A DNA stretch of 64,000 bases from Paraburkholderia sp. SOS3 (GCF_001922345.1 NZ_CP018811.1:558001-622000); one strand, 5' to 3'. Shown: positions 53,515-62,888, numbered from the stretch's first letter. A program made the numbers and translations. Notes: generated from the letters alone by a model not told the origin.

Positions 53515-54045
53515 TCAGCACAATTCGGATTGCCAGGCGCCGCTATATTGCCGATGCTTGCTGAGCATACCCGCGACCTTGGCCCGCCCTTGCGCGACGA
53601 TTTCGGCAACCTCGTTCTTCGAGATGCCGAGCACGTCGCCCGCCTCCGCATAGCTCAAACCCTCGACGAGTACGAGCAGCATCGGTACGCGTTGCGAATC
53701 GGGAAGCGACGCGACTGCGTGTCGCAACAGACAATGGATGCATTCCGTCGCGGGACGCTCGCGCGAGTCGCCCGGCGCGCACGCGCAATCGCCGCCGAGT
53801 GGCCGCAGCTGCGCATAACGCTGCGCGTACCCTTCTTCGAGCCAGAGCGTCGCCATGATCGAAAAGAACCGGTGCAGCGGGCGCAGGCAACGCGACGCGC
53901 CACGGCTCAAATCTCCGGCCGAGAAGCGCCGGCATGCCTGCACGACGAGCCGCTCGGCGTCCCGTTCCTGTTCGGTGAGGCGCAGCGCGAATGCCCAGAT
54001 GCGCGGCAACGACTCGATACCGGCGATGCTGTCCTGGTTGATCAT
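53515..54045 (-). CDS. Short ECF-like sigma factor with a cysteine cluster
   Basis: 176 residues. The C-terminal half is a clear sigma-70 region 4: LPDSQRVPMLLVLVEGLSYAEAGDVLGISKNEVAEIVAQGRAKV at ~114-157. The N-terminal half aligns only loosely with region 2 (LTEQERDAERLVVQACRRF) and lacks a recognisable -10 recognition motif. Between them is C87-x-C89-x12-C102-x2-C105, which could bind a metal or respond to redox. No anti-sigma gene is adjacent. The ATG has AGGGGG 9 bases before it. It could be a true ECF factor or a regulator that kept only region 4. Confidence 0.7.
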   Translation of the reverse strand: MINQDSIAGIESLPRIWAFALRLTEQERDAERLVVQACRRFSAGDLSRGASRCLRPLHRFFSIMATLWLEEGYAQRYAQLRPLGGDCACAPGDSRERPATECIHCLLRHAVASLPDSQRVPMLLVLVEGLSYAEAGDVLGISKNEVAEIVAQGRAKVAGMLSKHRQYSGAWQSELC

Positions 54046-54405
54046 ACGTCAGTGCCCCCTGAATGCCCCCGAACTCAAACGCAATCGCACGCGTGGCAAG
54101 CCTCGCGACCACAAGCCATGCCCGGTCCGCGCGAAAAAGCGGGACCTGTAAAGCAATGGGTGTGAGTAAGGAGTTTGTATGAGGTGGACCGAGCGGCCCA
54201 CCGCGACCTTGTGACCGATGTTAAAGACTGCGAAAGCAGTTCAACACCACGATAGGCGAAAGGCAACGTTGCATGTCACGTAACGAACCCTGTCGATGCC
54301 GGTCGCCGCGCCGCCGTGCTTGAACGAGCAGCCGCGAAGCGCGCTATTCGCCAGCCGCAATTCAGATATGCGTGCGGCGAAAGGCCGGTACGATATTTAC
54401 CTCGA
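54046..54405. other. Gap between LysR gene and sigma-like gene
   Basis: About 360 bases with no supported gene. An 11-codon frame at 54179-54214 follows an AAGGAG on the plus strand but is too short to call. No clear promoter or terminator was found. Confidence 0.5.
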
Positions 54406-55371
54406 TCAAACTTCGGTCGACGTCGCGATGTACCGCGAGACCATCAGTTCATCGCGTCCGAGCGCTACGGGCAACTTCTCCGCGATCAGGTCGATCCACG
54501 CGCGCGTTTGCGCGGGCAAATAGCGGCGCGACGAAATCAGCGAATAGACGCCGATTTCCGGCGTGCGCCATTGTGGCAGCACCGGCACGAGGTCGCCGGT
54601 CTTCAGGCTGTCGATGATCGACCATGGCGGCAGCAGCGCGATCCCGAGACCGCTGAGCGCCGCGCTCAGCACCGCATCCGGCGAGTCCCCTCTGAATGGG
54701 CCGGATATCGGCAACGTAATCGTCGAATCGCCGTCGGTAAGCTGCCAGTCGCGCGTGATATTGACAAGCTTCAGGCAGCTATAGGTCATCAAATCTTCGG
54801 GGTGCGACGGAGTGCCGTGATGCGAGAGGTAATCGGGCCGTGCGCACAAGATACCGCGCACGCCGCCGACCTTGCGTCCGACGAGTGTCGAATGCGGCAG
54901 TTCCTGCGCGAAGTAGACGCTCGAATCGATTCCTTCGGCGAGCACGTCCGGCGCGTTCTGACGCGTCGTAAATTCGACCTTCACGTCGGGATAACGCTGC
55001 AGATACTCCATCAGCAACGGCAGCAGATGATGCCGGCCGAAGCTCGACATGCACGACACCTTCAACGTGCCGGCCGGTCGCGTCGCCGCATCGCGCGCCT
55101 CGTTCTCGGCTTCGTCGACGAGGTCGAGGATCGATCGGCATTTGAGCAGATAGCGCTCTCCGGGGCCCGTCAGCGACACGTGGCGGGAATTGCGATGCAG
55201 CAGTTTGGTGCCGAGCCTTTGCTCCAGCTCGCCGATCATCCGCGACACTTGCGCCGCGGTCAGGTCGGATTGCAAGGCGGCGGCAGTGAAGCCGCGCGCG
55301 TCGACGACCCGCACGAACAGACGGATCGCGTGCAGGAGGCCGGAGTTCAGGCGGGGTGAACTAGTGGCCAT
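54406..55371 (-). CDS. LysR-family transcriptional regulator
   Basis: 321 residues. The winged helix-turn-helix is at ~15-75 (AIRLFVRVVDARGFTAAALQSDLTAAQVSRMIGELEQRLGTKLLHR) and the rest is the substrate-binding domain (GTLKVSCMSSFGRHHLLPLL, ALSGLGIALLPPWSI). No divergent target gene is adjacent: upstream lies a gap, then the BON gene in the same direction. Target and ligand unknown. Confidence 0.9.
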   Translation of the reverse strand: MATSSPRLNSGLLHAIRLFVRVVDARGFTAAALQSDLTAAQVSRMIGELEQRLGTKLLHRNSRHVSLTGPGERYLLKCRSILDLVDEAENEARDAATRPAGTLKVSCMSSFGRHHLLPLLMEYLQRYPDVKVEFTTRQNAPDVLAEGIDSSVYFAQELPHSTLVGRKVGGVRGILCARPDYLSHHGTPSHPEDLMTYSCLKLVNITRDWQLTDGDSTITLPISGPFRGDSPDAVLSAALSGLGIALLPPWSIIDSLKTGDLVPVLPQWRTPEIGVYSLISSRRYLPAQTRAWIDLIAEKLPVALGRDELMVSRYIATSTEV

Positions 55372-55595
55372 GGTGCTGGCTGAATAAGTGCCAAGGGTCG
55401 TCCGGTCAACGCAATTCCCCGGTTATTGTGTTTTGAATGAACCGCGCAAGGCGGCCGATTGGACGGATAACACCTTGGCGCGTGCTTTATTCCGCGTTCA
55501 GCCGATCTTTTTTAATAGCCGACTTTATGAACGCAGCAGGTAATAATGACCTGCCATGTCGCCCGCTGGGCCATGCGGAGTGGGTTCCCCGCTCG

Positions 55596-55626
55596 AAAAA
55601 AGGAACCCCGCGTCGCCGCGGGGTTC
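55596..55626 (-). terminator. Intrinsic terminator after the BON gene
   Basis: GAACCCCGCG (55603-55612) pairs with CGCGGGGTTC (55617-55626) around a 4-base loop; the minus strand then runs through TTCC into six Ts. The remaining bases back to the LysR start (55372-55595) show no gene. Confidence 0.85.
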
Positions 55627-55673
55627 TTTCCACACTGCCGGTGCCGTTTTCGCCGTCGGCGACGCGCCGCGTG

Positions 55674-56036
55674 TCAGTTTCCGCCGCCTTGCACGCCGAG
55701 CGTGACCTTGTTGTTCACGGACTTCACGCCGGCGACGCCCTTCGCGATCTCGCCCGCCTGGGCGATCTGGTCTCCTTCCGGCACCGTGCCGGAGAGCGTC
55801 ACCGCACCGCCTCGGGCTTTCACGAACACATTGGAGACGTCGAAGCCTTGAGCTTTCGCCATCGCGCGGCGTACGTCGCGAGCGAGCTTGCGGTCCGCCT
55901 TTTTCATCGCTTTTGCGTCGGTCGTGGTGGCGGTCGACGGATTCGCCATCGAATCGCTCGTCTGCGACCAGGCGCTCGACGTGACAGCCACGCATCCTGC
56001 AACAACCATCACCTTCAATAGATTGATCGCGCTCAT
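55674..56036 (-). CDS. Exported BON-domain protein
   Basis: 120 residues. An N-terminal signal sequence contains VVAGC at 11-15, which could be a lipobox, though cleavage after AWS is also possible. The mature part has one BON domain (DRKLARDVRRAMAKAQGFDVSNVFVKARGGAVTLSGTVPEGDQIAQAGEIAKGVAGVKSVNNKV, residues ~48-112). BON domains occur in osmotic-stress proteins such as OsmY and are thought to bind phospholipid. AAGGAG precedes the ATG; monocistronic with its own promoter and terminator. Confidence 0.85.
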   Translation of the reverse strand: MSAINLLKVMVVAGCVAVTSSAWSQTSDSMANPSTATTTDAKAMKKADRKLARDVRRAMAKAQGFDVSNVFVKARGGAVTLSGTVPEGDQIAQAGEIAKGVAGVKSVNNKVTLGVQGGGN

Positions 56037-56420
56037 GACAGCTCCTTTTTGTCTCGGTTATGGGGGGCCAGCGTAACGAATCGGAAACTGCGGAAAAGCA
56101 AAAGTAAAAATAGGCAATTGCAGCCCTATTGCAAGGCTAAATTGACTCATAGCTTCTAACCGCAGGGACAGTATGCACGCGTCGCCCGTTAAATGCATCG
56201 CGTGCTTCGCGCAAGCCGGTACGCGACCATTCGTCCGGTGAAGCGAAGCGGGAAAAGCGCGTTTATCGCCTGATTCTCGATAACAGTCCGCCATTTAAGC
56301 ATTCGGAATAAAGCGATTTTCGACGGTGTTTTTTGCGGCAAGGCGGTGCCGTTCCGCCCCGACAAAAAACCGCCCGGGCGATCGGCCCGCGGCACCTACA
56401 ACCCGTTGGAGAACAATGAA
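56037..56420. other. Divergent control region of the BON and cytochrome c genes
   Basis: No gene. On the minus strand TTGCAA (56134-56129), 16 bases and TATTTT (56112-56107) form a plausible promoter for the BON gene. TTGCA (56118-56122) and TGCAA (56130-56134) make an inverted repeat overlapping its -35. The stretch is more AT-rich than its surroundings. Confidence 0.4.
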
Positions 56421-56921
56421 ATGACGGACAATCAGTCGAAGTCTGCTTCGCTTATCAGACGCGCGGCGCGCGACCCGCGTGCTGCCCGCCTGGTACGCCA
56501 TGCCATCAAGGCGCTTTGCATGCTCGCCCTGCCGCTCGCATTTGCGCCGACAGCTGCTTTCGCGAAGCCTCCCATCGATTCGGAAGCGGCGCTGATCGCA
56601 CACGGCAACTACATCGTGCATCGCGTTGGCATGTGCACCGACTGCCATACGCCGAAGGATGACCACGGGATGCCGATTGGCGCTCAGGACCTGCAGGGCG
56701 CAGAACTTCATTTCACACCGGATGTGCCGGTACCGGGCTTTACCAATCGCTCCGTCAGGCTCGCGGGCCTGCCGGCCGGGTACACGGAAGCGCAACTCGC
56801 GACGTTTCTCGAGACAGGCCACACGCCGGGCGGCGCAATCGCGCGTCCGCCGATGCCCGCCTACCGTCTGAACGAGCACGACGCACGGGCCGTGGCGGCT
56901 TACCTGCACTCGCTCAATTGA
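56421..56921 (+). CDS. Exported monohaem cytochrome c
   Basis: 166 residues. After an Arg-rich start, the hydrophobic segment CMLALPLAFAPTAAFA gives a signal peptide. One haem site, CTDCH at ~72-76, follows HGNYIVHRVGM, and PPMPAYRLNEHDARAVAAYL near the end supplies the likely axial Met. It resembles the small cytochromes that receive electrons from periplasmic dehydrogenases, but no dehydrogenase gene is adjacent. Confidence 0.82.
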   Translation: MTDNQSKSASLIRRAARDPRAARLVRHAIKALCMLALPLAFAPTAAFAKPPIDSEAALIAHGNYIVHRVGMCTDCHTPKDDHGMPIGAQDLQGAELHFTPDVPVPGFTNRSVRLAGLPAGYTEAQLATFLETGHTPGGAIARPPMPAYRLNEHDARAVAAYLHSLN

Positions 56922-57050
56922 GCGACGCAGCGACGCAGCGACGCGCGACGCATGCGGCCGCCTGAAGCGGCTTCGTGAGGCTCGCGCGAGATCTTCGAAC
57001 TGCTGATCGTCGGGTTCAGCCGCATTGCGCCCGTCGGCCGCCGCTCGCGT

Positions 57051-57794
57051 TCATGCGGCGCCGCCGTTCGCTCGCAGAATCTGTCCGTTCACCCAGCCGC
57101 CGTCGGGGCCGGCGAGGAACGACACGACCGCCGCGATTTCATCGGGCCGGCCGAGGCGCTGCAGCGGCGGGATGTTCGCGAAAGCCTGGATTTGCTGTTC
57201 GGTTTTGCCCTTGTAGAAGAGATCGGTGCCGATCGGCCCCGGGGCGACCGCGTTGACCGTCACATTGCGGCCGCGCAGTTCTTGCGAATACGCGCGCGTC
57301 AGCGCTTCGGCTGCGCCCTTGGATGCGTTGTACAGCGCATAGCCGGGTTTGTTGAGCGCGATCGACGTGCTCGAGAAGTTGATGATGCGGCCGCCTTCGG
57401 CAATCCGCGACCACGCTTCGCGCATCGTGTTGAACGTGCCGCGTACGTTGGTGTTCATCGTCTGTTCGAAGGCTTCGTCGGTGGTGTCGTTGAGTGGCAC
57501 GACCTTCATCACGCCCGCATTGTTGACGAGCACGTCGACCTTGCCGAGTTCTTTTTCGACCGTGTCGAACATGCGCCGCACATCGGCCGGGTTCGCCACG
57601 TCGCCCTTTACTGCAATCGCCATTGTGCCTTCCTCGCGCAGTTCGGCGACGAGCGCCTCGGCCGCCTTCGCGCTCGATGCGTAGTTGATCGCAACGGCGA
57701 ACCCGTCCGCCGCGAGTCGCGACGCAACCGCTGCGCCGATGCCGCGCGCCGCGCCGGTGATGAGAGCCACTTTTTCGTTCCTGATCGCGTTCAT
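57051..57794 (-). CDS. Short-chain dehydrogenase/reductase
   Basis: 247 residues, classical SDR: nucleotide motif TGAARGIGAAV at ~14-24, NNAGV, active-site Ser in NFSSTSIAL, YNASKGAAEALTRAY with the Tyr and Lys, and PGPIGTDLF. NAD(P)-dependent oxidoreductase of unknown substrate, close to FabG-like and tropinone-reductase-like enzymes. The ATG at 57794 is preferred over one at 57833. Divergent from a LysR gene, its likely regulator. Confidence 0.88.
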   Translation of the reverse strand: MNAIRNEKVALITGAARGIGAAVASRLAADGFAVAINYASSAKAAEALVAELREEGTMAIAVKGDVANPADVRRMFDTVEKELGKVDVLVNNAGVMKVVPLNDTTDEAFEQTMNTNVRGTFNTMREAWSRIAEGGRIINFSSTSIALNKPGYALYNASKGAAEALTRAYSQELRGRNVTVNAVAPGPIGTDLFYKGKTEQQIQAFANIPPLQRLGRPDEIAAVVSFLAGPDGGWVNGQILRANGGAA

Positions 57795-57866
57795 GATTCG
57801 TTTCCTTTGAAGGTGTCGAGTTGGTGAAACCAATCATGGACGAAATGCGTCGCGAGATAATCACGT

Positions 57867-57893
57867 GCAAATTGGCATAATCATTCCATTTGC
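57867..57893. promoter_or_regulatory. Candidate LysR operator between SDR and LysR genes
   Basis: Inverted repeat GCAAAT (57867-57872) and ATTTGC (57888-57893), 15 bases apart, in the AT-rich 154-base gap of the divergent pair. Size and place fit a LysR-type recognition site. Confidence 0.45.
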
Positions 57894-57948
57894 TTTAACA
57901 AATGAACCGCACCGGAAAGTTGCTCTTTCCGGCGCGACGGAGCGAAAC

Positions 57949-58890
57949 ATGGACCGGTTTCAGGAAATGCAGGTCTTCGTGCGGATCGCCGAGCGGCAAA
58001 GCTTTACGCGCGCGTCGGACGATCTGCAGATTCCACGGGCGACCGTCACGAACCTGATGAAGCGAATGGAGAAGCGCCTCGGGGCACGGCTGCTCGAACG
58101 CACGACGCGTTCGGTGCGCCTCACGCACGACGGCGAGGCGTATTACGCACGCTGCCTCCGGCTGCTCGCCGACCTCGACGAGGCGGAAGGCTCGTTTCGC
58201 CATGTCGCGCCAAAGGGGCTGTTGCGGGCCAATCTGCAAGGCACGCTCGCGCGCCACTTCGTGATGCCCGCACTGCCGCAGTTTCTGGGACGCTTCCCGG
58301 AGATCGAACTGCACCTTGCCGAGGACGACCGCTTTGTCGACCTCGTGCGCGAAGGCGTCGATTGCGTGCTGCGCGCCGGAACGCTGCAGGATTCGTCGAT
58401 GGTCGGACGGCGCCTTGCGCGGCTCGAACAGGTGACGGTCGCGAGCCCCGCGTATCTCGACGCGTACGGCGAACCCCAAACCCTCGACGAACTGCGCGTG
58501 CATCGCGCGGTGAACTTCGTTTCGAGCGCGAGCGGCAGCCCGATGCCATTCGAATTCACCGTCGACGCTCGCGTGACCGAGGTCGTGGTCGGCGGAACCG
58601 TCGCTGTGACATCGGCCGATCTCTATACCGGTGCGGCGCTTTCGGGCCTGGGTCTCGTTCAGGTGCCGCGCTACCGGATTGCCGATGAACTTGCACGCGG
58701 GCAGTTGAAAATCGTTCTCGAGCAGTTTGCACCGCCACCGATGCCGGTCACGGTGCTCTATCCGCAGAACCGGCAGCTGTCGTCTCGCGTGCGCGCCTTC
58801 GCGGACTGGCTGCGTGAAGTGTTCGAGACGGCCGCGCCGGCGGCTGCCGGGCCCGCGGCGGCAAGCGCGTCACGCGCGGCGCTGCGCTAG
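57949..58890 (+). CDS. LysR-family transcriptional regulator
   Basis: 313 residues: winged helix-turn-helix at ~1-60 (MDRFQEMQVFVRIAERQSFTRASDDLQIPRATVTNLMKRME) and a ligand-binding domain (GVDCVLRAGTLQDSSMVGRRL, GLGLVQVPRYRI) of the DsdC/CrgA-like group. The C-terminus is an Ala-rich tail. The ATG at 57949 matches the family start. Probably controls the divergent SDR gene and itself. Confidence 0.9.
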   Translation: MDRFQEMQVFVRIAERQSFTRASDDLQIPRATVTNLMKRMEKRLGARLLERTTRSVRLTHDGEAYYARCLRLLADLDEAEGSFRHVAPKGLLRANLQGTLARHFVMPALPQFLGRFPEIELHLAEDDRFVDLVREGVDCVLRAGTLQDSSMVGRRLARLEQVTVASPAYLDAYGEPQTLDELRVHRAVNFVSSASGSPMPFEFTVDARVTEVVVGGTVAVTSADLYTGAALSGLGLVQVPRYRIADELARGQLKIVLEQFAPPPMPVTVLYPQNRQLSSRVRAFADWLREVFETAAPAAAGPAAASASRAALR

Positions 58891-59690
58891 CGGTCCAGAT
58901 GCGAAAGCGCATCGCGCATCGGCTGGCTCGATGTGGTGAGCGGGCCGGTCAGCGGCGTATCGAGGTCGACGATCACGTACATCGCCGACGCAATCGACAC
59001 CGCGCCGAGCGAGATCATCACGAGTGCAAGCGCGTTGCGCGGCGCGATCAGCCCGAAGCTCAGAAAGATCACGAACAGCCAGAATCCGAGCGTCGTGAGA
59101 AACGGCCGCGAGATCGAGCTGTGCACCTCTTCGAGCAGCTTCCAGCGCGCGGCGACGAGCCGGTCGAACTGACTCAGTATCTGGTTCAGCGCGCGCTGTT
59201 GCGCGGCGTCTTGCGCCCGCAGGTTGCGCGCCTCCATGGTCGCGGCGGTCAGCATCTGGCCGAGTTCGATGCTCTCGAGGCGGTTATAGGCAGTCGACGG
59301 AAACGCGCGCTTCGGGTAGTAATCGCCCGGCGGCGCGGGCTCGTTCGGCCATGTCGAAGCGATCGCTTCGGCGGTATAGACGCGCAGCATCGTACGCACC
59401 GGCTCGGCATCCTTACCGTATTCGCGCAACGTCTGATCGAGCCGGATCAGGTCCGACGCGTAGGCGCGAAAGTCGTTGCCGACCGTATCGAAGCTGTTTT
59501 TCGCGGAAGCCGTGAGCAGACCGAGCACGAGCGCCGCGAACGTAACGAGCATGCCGATCACGAGCTGGATCAGCTGCACGGTTTCATGCGCCTTGTGTTC
59601 TTCGGGCAGCAGCGGCTTGACGAACCAGCCGATCGCGGTGCCGATGAGCAGCGCGACGAACACGACGAGCGCTGACGTGATTTCCTGCAT
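58887..59690 (-). CDS. DUF4239 (bestrophin-like) membrane protein
   Basis: 267 residues from the ATG at 59690. Two helices at the N-terminus (SALVVFVALLIGTAIGWFV and QLVIGMLVTFAALVLGLL) and two near the C-terminus (LGFWLFVIFLSFGLIA and LALVMISLGAVSIASAMYV) flank a ~120-residue helical soluble part. This layout is that of DUF4239, a family of unknown role. The end overlaps the LysR gene's end by 4 bases, convergent. Confidence 0.75.
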   Translation of the reverse strand: MQEITSALVVFVALLIGTAIGWFVKPLLPEEHKAHETVQLIQLVIGMLVTFAALVLGLLTASAKNSFDTVGNDFRAYASDLIRLDQTLREYGKDAEPVRTMLRVYTAEAIASTWPNEPAPPGDYYPKRAFPSTAYNRLESIELGQMLTAATMEARNLRAQDAAQQRALNQILSQFDRLVAARWKLLEEVHSSISRPFLTTLGFWLFVIFLSFGLIAPRNALALVMISLGAVSIASAMYVIVDLDTPLTGPLTTSSQPMRDALSHLDR

Positions 59691-59849
59691 CGGAGGGGCT
59701 CCGGGACGCGAAACATGGCGCCGGCGCACAGGGCCCTTGCGGTGACGATGCACAGATGCGGCAGGGACGATGCGGGCGCAATCAATCCGGCAATGTGCCC
59801 TTATCGTGCGTGAAGTGCAATGCGTGTCTTCCAGAGCGTTGCGGCGCGT

Positions 59850-60677
59850 TCACGGCTGTGCCGCGTAATACTTCGCCACGCCGGCGATTTCCTCCGGCGT
59901 CATGTTGCGCGCGACGTTGCGCATCTGCTCATTGATGTCGTTGCGGCGCTGGCCGTTAGCGAACAGCCGCAACTGCCCCGCGAGATAGACCGAAGACTGC
60001 CCGCCGAGCCACGGCGCCGCACCTTTGCGGTCGCGCTCGCCGTGACATGCGGCGCACGGGGCGATATTGCGCATCGGGTCGCCTTCGTTGACGAGCTTGC
60101 GAATGGCCCTGGCTTCCGCGCTATTGTCCGCACCTGCCGCCGCCGCGCCGCCCGCTTCTGCCGGACCCGGTCGCGGCAGCGACGCATAGTACGCGGCGAG
60201 GTCGTGAAGATCGCGGTCGTTCAGATTGCGGATGATGGGCGGCATGATCGAGTTCGGCCGCTGGCCGCTCTGGTAGTCGCGCAGCTGCTTGTAGATCGCA
60301 TCCGCATACTGGCCCGCGAGCACGGGCGACGTGACCATCACGACGCCTTGCACGCCGTGGCACATCGAGCAGTTCTGCGCGAGCGTCGCGCCGCGGCCGA
60401 TCGATACCGCATCGGCATGCACGCGGTGCAGCGGCGGCATCACGATCACATCGCTCGGCGGTGCACCCGCGATGTCGTCCGCGCCGCTGTACCACGATTC
60501 CGGCGCACCGGCCGCGCGGCAGATCGTTGCCCACAAGCCGCCGCGCGTGAAGTCCGGATGTTTCGACGGCAGCCAGACAAAGCCGATCAGTATCGCGACG
60601 ATCGCGATCGCGAGCGTATAGCCGACGCCCGCGGTGAACCAGCGATTGCGCAAGCTGAATACGCGCTCTTCACTCAT
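59850..60677 (-). CDS. Membrane-anchored dihaem cytochrome c of the ba3 oxidase cluster
   Basis: 275 residues: one N-terminal helix (WFTAGVGYTLAIAIVAILIGFVW) and two class I cytochrome c domains with haem sites CSMCH (103-107) and CAACH (208-212). Its ATG overlaps the stop of the oxidase subunit I gene by 4 bases (ATGA), so it is made with the oxidase and probably donates electrons to it. The frame beyond 60677 lacks support. Confidence 0.88.
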   Translation of the reverse strand: MSEERVFSLRNRWFTAGVGYTLAIAIVAILIGFVWLPSKHPDFTRGGLWATICRAAGAPESWYSGADDIAGAPPSDVIVMPPLHRVHADAVSIGRGATLAQNCSMCHGVQGVVMVTSPVLAGQYADAIYKQLRDYQSGQRPNSIMPPIIRNLNDRDLHDLAAYYASLPRPGPAEAGGAAAAGADNSAEARAIRKLVNEGDPMRNIAPCAACHGERDRKGAAPWLGGQSSVYLAGQLRLFANGQRRNDINEQMRNVARNMTPEEIAGVAKYYAAQP

Positions 60678-62311
60678 CGCGACGCTCCTACCGCCACCGC
60701 GGGCACGGAAGTTTGCGGCAGCGCGACCAGCTGCGCGATCGGCACGCTGTAGTTGACGACCGTGAGGCCGATCATCAGTGCGACCCACATACCGAAACCG
60801 TTGAGCGCCGCCGGCACGCGGTCGACCGGATGTGCGGGCACGCTGAAGCCGAACGGCCGCGGCTGCTCATCTCCCGCCCGAGTGGGTCCGAACTGTCCCT
60901 TGACGAGGATATAGATGAACATCACGCCCGAGACGACGAGCACGAGTCCGCCGAATGCCGACATGGCGACCCACACGGCCTGCGCTTCGATGCCGGGCGC
61001 GCTGTAGTCGTAATACGCCATGCGGCGCGGCGCGCCGAGCAACCCGACGTAGTGCCAGGGAATCGTCACGACCATCATGCCGATGAACCACAGCCATAGC
61101 TGCGTGCGTATCAGGCCGACGTGGCCGAGCGCGCGGCCGGTGAGCTGCGGCCACAGCTCATAGGCGATCGCAAAGTACATGATCACGATCGCGCCGCCGA
61201 AAATCAGATGGAAGTGGCCGGTGACCCACTGCGTGTTGTGCACCGATTCGTTCAGCTGGTAGCTCATGTTGATGAGCCCGCCGGCGCCGCCGAAGCCGAG
61301 CATGATGAACGAGAACGCGATGACGAGCATCATCGGATTGCGCCACGGCAGCGGGGCGAGCCAGCCGAACGCACCCTTGCCGCCGCGCAGCCGGCCGGCG
61401 ATTTCGACCGACGCGCAGATCGTGAACACGGTCAGCAGCGTCGGCACCGAGACCATGCCGGTGAACACCGCATGCAGGAACTTGAAGCCCGAACCGACTT
61501 GCGGATCGGCGAACAGATGGTGAATGCCGATCGGCATCGCGAACACGAGGAACAGGATGAACGACACGCGCGCCATCGAATCGCTGTACAGACGCCCGCC
61601 AATGGCACGCGGCACGATCGTGTAATACGCGATATACGCGGGGATCAGCCAGAAGTAGACGATCGCGTGCAGCGTCCACGAAAAGAGCACGCGCGCGAGG
61701 CCCGCGTCGATGGTCGACTTCAGGCCGAGCGCGACGGGCAGGATCTGAAACAGGATCTCGACGGCGGCGCCGACCGCGGTCCACGCCCACAGATAGGCGC
61801 CGGCGACATTCGCGAACATCGCAAGCGGCACCGGTTTGCCGGGGTTCGCGCGCTTCCATACGCGCAGGTTCACGTGCATCAGCGCCACCCAGATCCACGA
61901 GCCGACCACGACCAGCACCACGCCGATGTAATAGAACGCGTTGCCGATCATCGGCGGATAGAACGTGTAGAGCACCGATGCGCGGCCCATCGCAACCGGA
62001 ATCGTCGCGACCACGGCGCCGATCGCGAGCAGGATGAAACCGGCCCAGCCCCACTTGAGGCCGACCAGCGCCTGCTTCAACGCGAGTTCGACGATCGCAT
62101 AGCCGAAGCCCATCGCGACGAGCGTCGGCAGCACGTAGGCCATCACCGTGCCGTGCTCGGTCACCGAACGGTAGTAGAGCTCGGGGTTGCCGAGCCATGG
62201 GTGCAGCGGACTGCGCACGAGCATCTGCCAGGCGCCGAGAAAGAGCGCGATGATGAACGCGATAAACGCGAGCCAGAAATGCGCAAGAACGAGTCGCCTA
62301 GCGTTCAACAC
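60674..62311 (-). CDS. Heme-copper oxidase subunit I, ba3-type (class B)
   Basis: Catalytic subunit of a terminal oxidase. 545 residues, about 13-14 helices. Ligands visible: His53 (TEHGTVMAYV, low-spin haem), His215 and Tyr219 (LHAIVYFWLIPAY, CuB ligand with the cross-linked Tyr), His264-His265 (IHHLFADP, CuB), His366 and His368 (TGHFHLIFG, haems). The H-x3-Y spacing and the size fit ba3/class B oxidases rather than cbb3 CcoN, and no ccoO gene is present. Overlaps subunit II's stop by 14 bases. Confidence 0.92.
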   Translation of the reverse strand: MLNARRLVLAHFWLAFIAFIIALFLGAWQMLVRSPLHPWLGNPELYYRSVTEHGTVMAYVLPTLVAMGFGYAIVELALKQALVGLKWGWAGFILLAIGAVVATIPVAMGRASVLYTFYPPMIGNAFYYIGVVLVVVGSWIWVALMHVNLRVWKRANPGKPVPLAMFANVAGAYLWAWTAVGAAVEILFQILPVALGLKSTIDAGLARVLFSWTLHAIVYFWLIPAYIAYYTIVPRAIGGRLYSDSMARVSFILFLVFAMPIGIHHLFADPQVGSGFKFLHAVFTGMVSVPTLLTVFTICASVEIAGRLRGGKGAFGWLAPLPWRNPMMLVIAFSFIMLGFGGAGGLINMSYQLNESVHNTQWVTGHFHLIFGGAIVIMYFAIAYELWPQLTGRALGHVGLIRTQLWLWFIGMMVVTIPWHYVGLLGAPRRMAYYDYSAPGIEAQAVWVAMSAFGGLVLVVSGVMFIYILVKGQFGPTRAGDEQPRPFGFSVPAHPVDRVPAALNGFGMWVALMIGLTVVNYSVPIAQLVALPQTSVPAVAVGASR

Positions 62312-62879
62312 AGCTGAGCCTCCGGTTTTGTCGCGCCTGCTCGAAGAAGGCGGCCTTGTCGATCACTTTCACGTGGGCCCACATCGTCTGATGGCCGAAG
62401 CCGCAGAACTCGTGGCATGGCATCAGGTGCTCGCCGGGCTTGTCGAAGCGCGTCGTGAGCGTGGCGACGTAGCCGGGCACGACCATCGTGTTCACATTCG
62501 TGTCGGCGATCAGCAGGCCATGCACGACGTCCGCGCTCGTCGTGCGCAGTGTGACCGGCGTATCGGCCGGCACGAGCAGGCACTGCGGCGTGAACGAGTA
62601 TTGCTGCGCGATGAAACGCACGATGACCGAGCCGTCGGGTTCGACCGCGCTGCCGAGATTGCTCTCGACGAACTCCCCTGAAATTTGCAGCCGTGACGGG
62701 TCGATGGTTTCGACGCGCGACGGCGGCATGATCGCCCAATGCAGTCCCGTGAATACCACGACCGCGAGCATCAGCACGATGATCGCGCCCGCGAACCAGG
62801 CCCAGCGGCGCTCGGCGAGCGCGGCGACGCGTTCTGCGGGGCTGCCGCCGTTTCGATGATCGGAAGGTTGGCTCGACAT
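62298..62879 (-). CDS. Heme-copper oxidase subunit II (CuA)
   Basis: 193 residues: one helix (WAWFAGAIIVLMLAVVVFTGL) and a cupredoxin domain with the full CuA set: His120 (VVHGLLI), Cys155, Cys159, His163 and Met166 (C-x3-C-x3-H-x2-M). Having a single helix matches ba3-type subunit II. It takes electrons from cytochrome c and passes them to subunit I. 9 bases after the small subunit gene. Confidence 0.93.
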   Translation of the reverse strand: MSSQPSDHRNGGSPAERVAALAERRWAWFAGAIIVLMLAVVVFTGLHWAIMPPSRVETIDPSRLQISGEFVESNLGSAVEPDGSVIVRFIAQQYSFTPQCLLVPADTPVTLRTTSADVVHGLLIADTNVNTMVVPGYVATLTTRFDKPGEHLMPCHEFCGFGHQTMWAHVKVIDKAAFFEQARQNRRLSCVER

Positions 62880-62888
62880 GATTAGCGC

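Noticed and set aside
54075..54266. 63-codon minus-strand frame upstream of the sigma-like gene as an anti-sigma candidate
   Set aside because: No ribosome site, no membrane helix, no zinc motif of anti-sigma factors.
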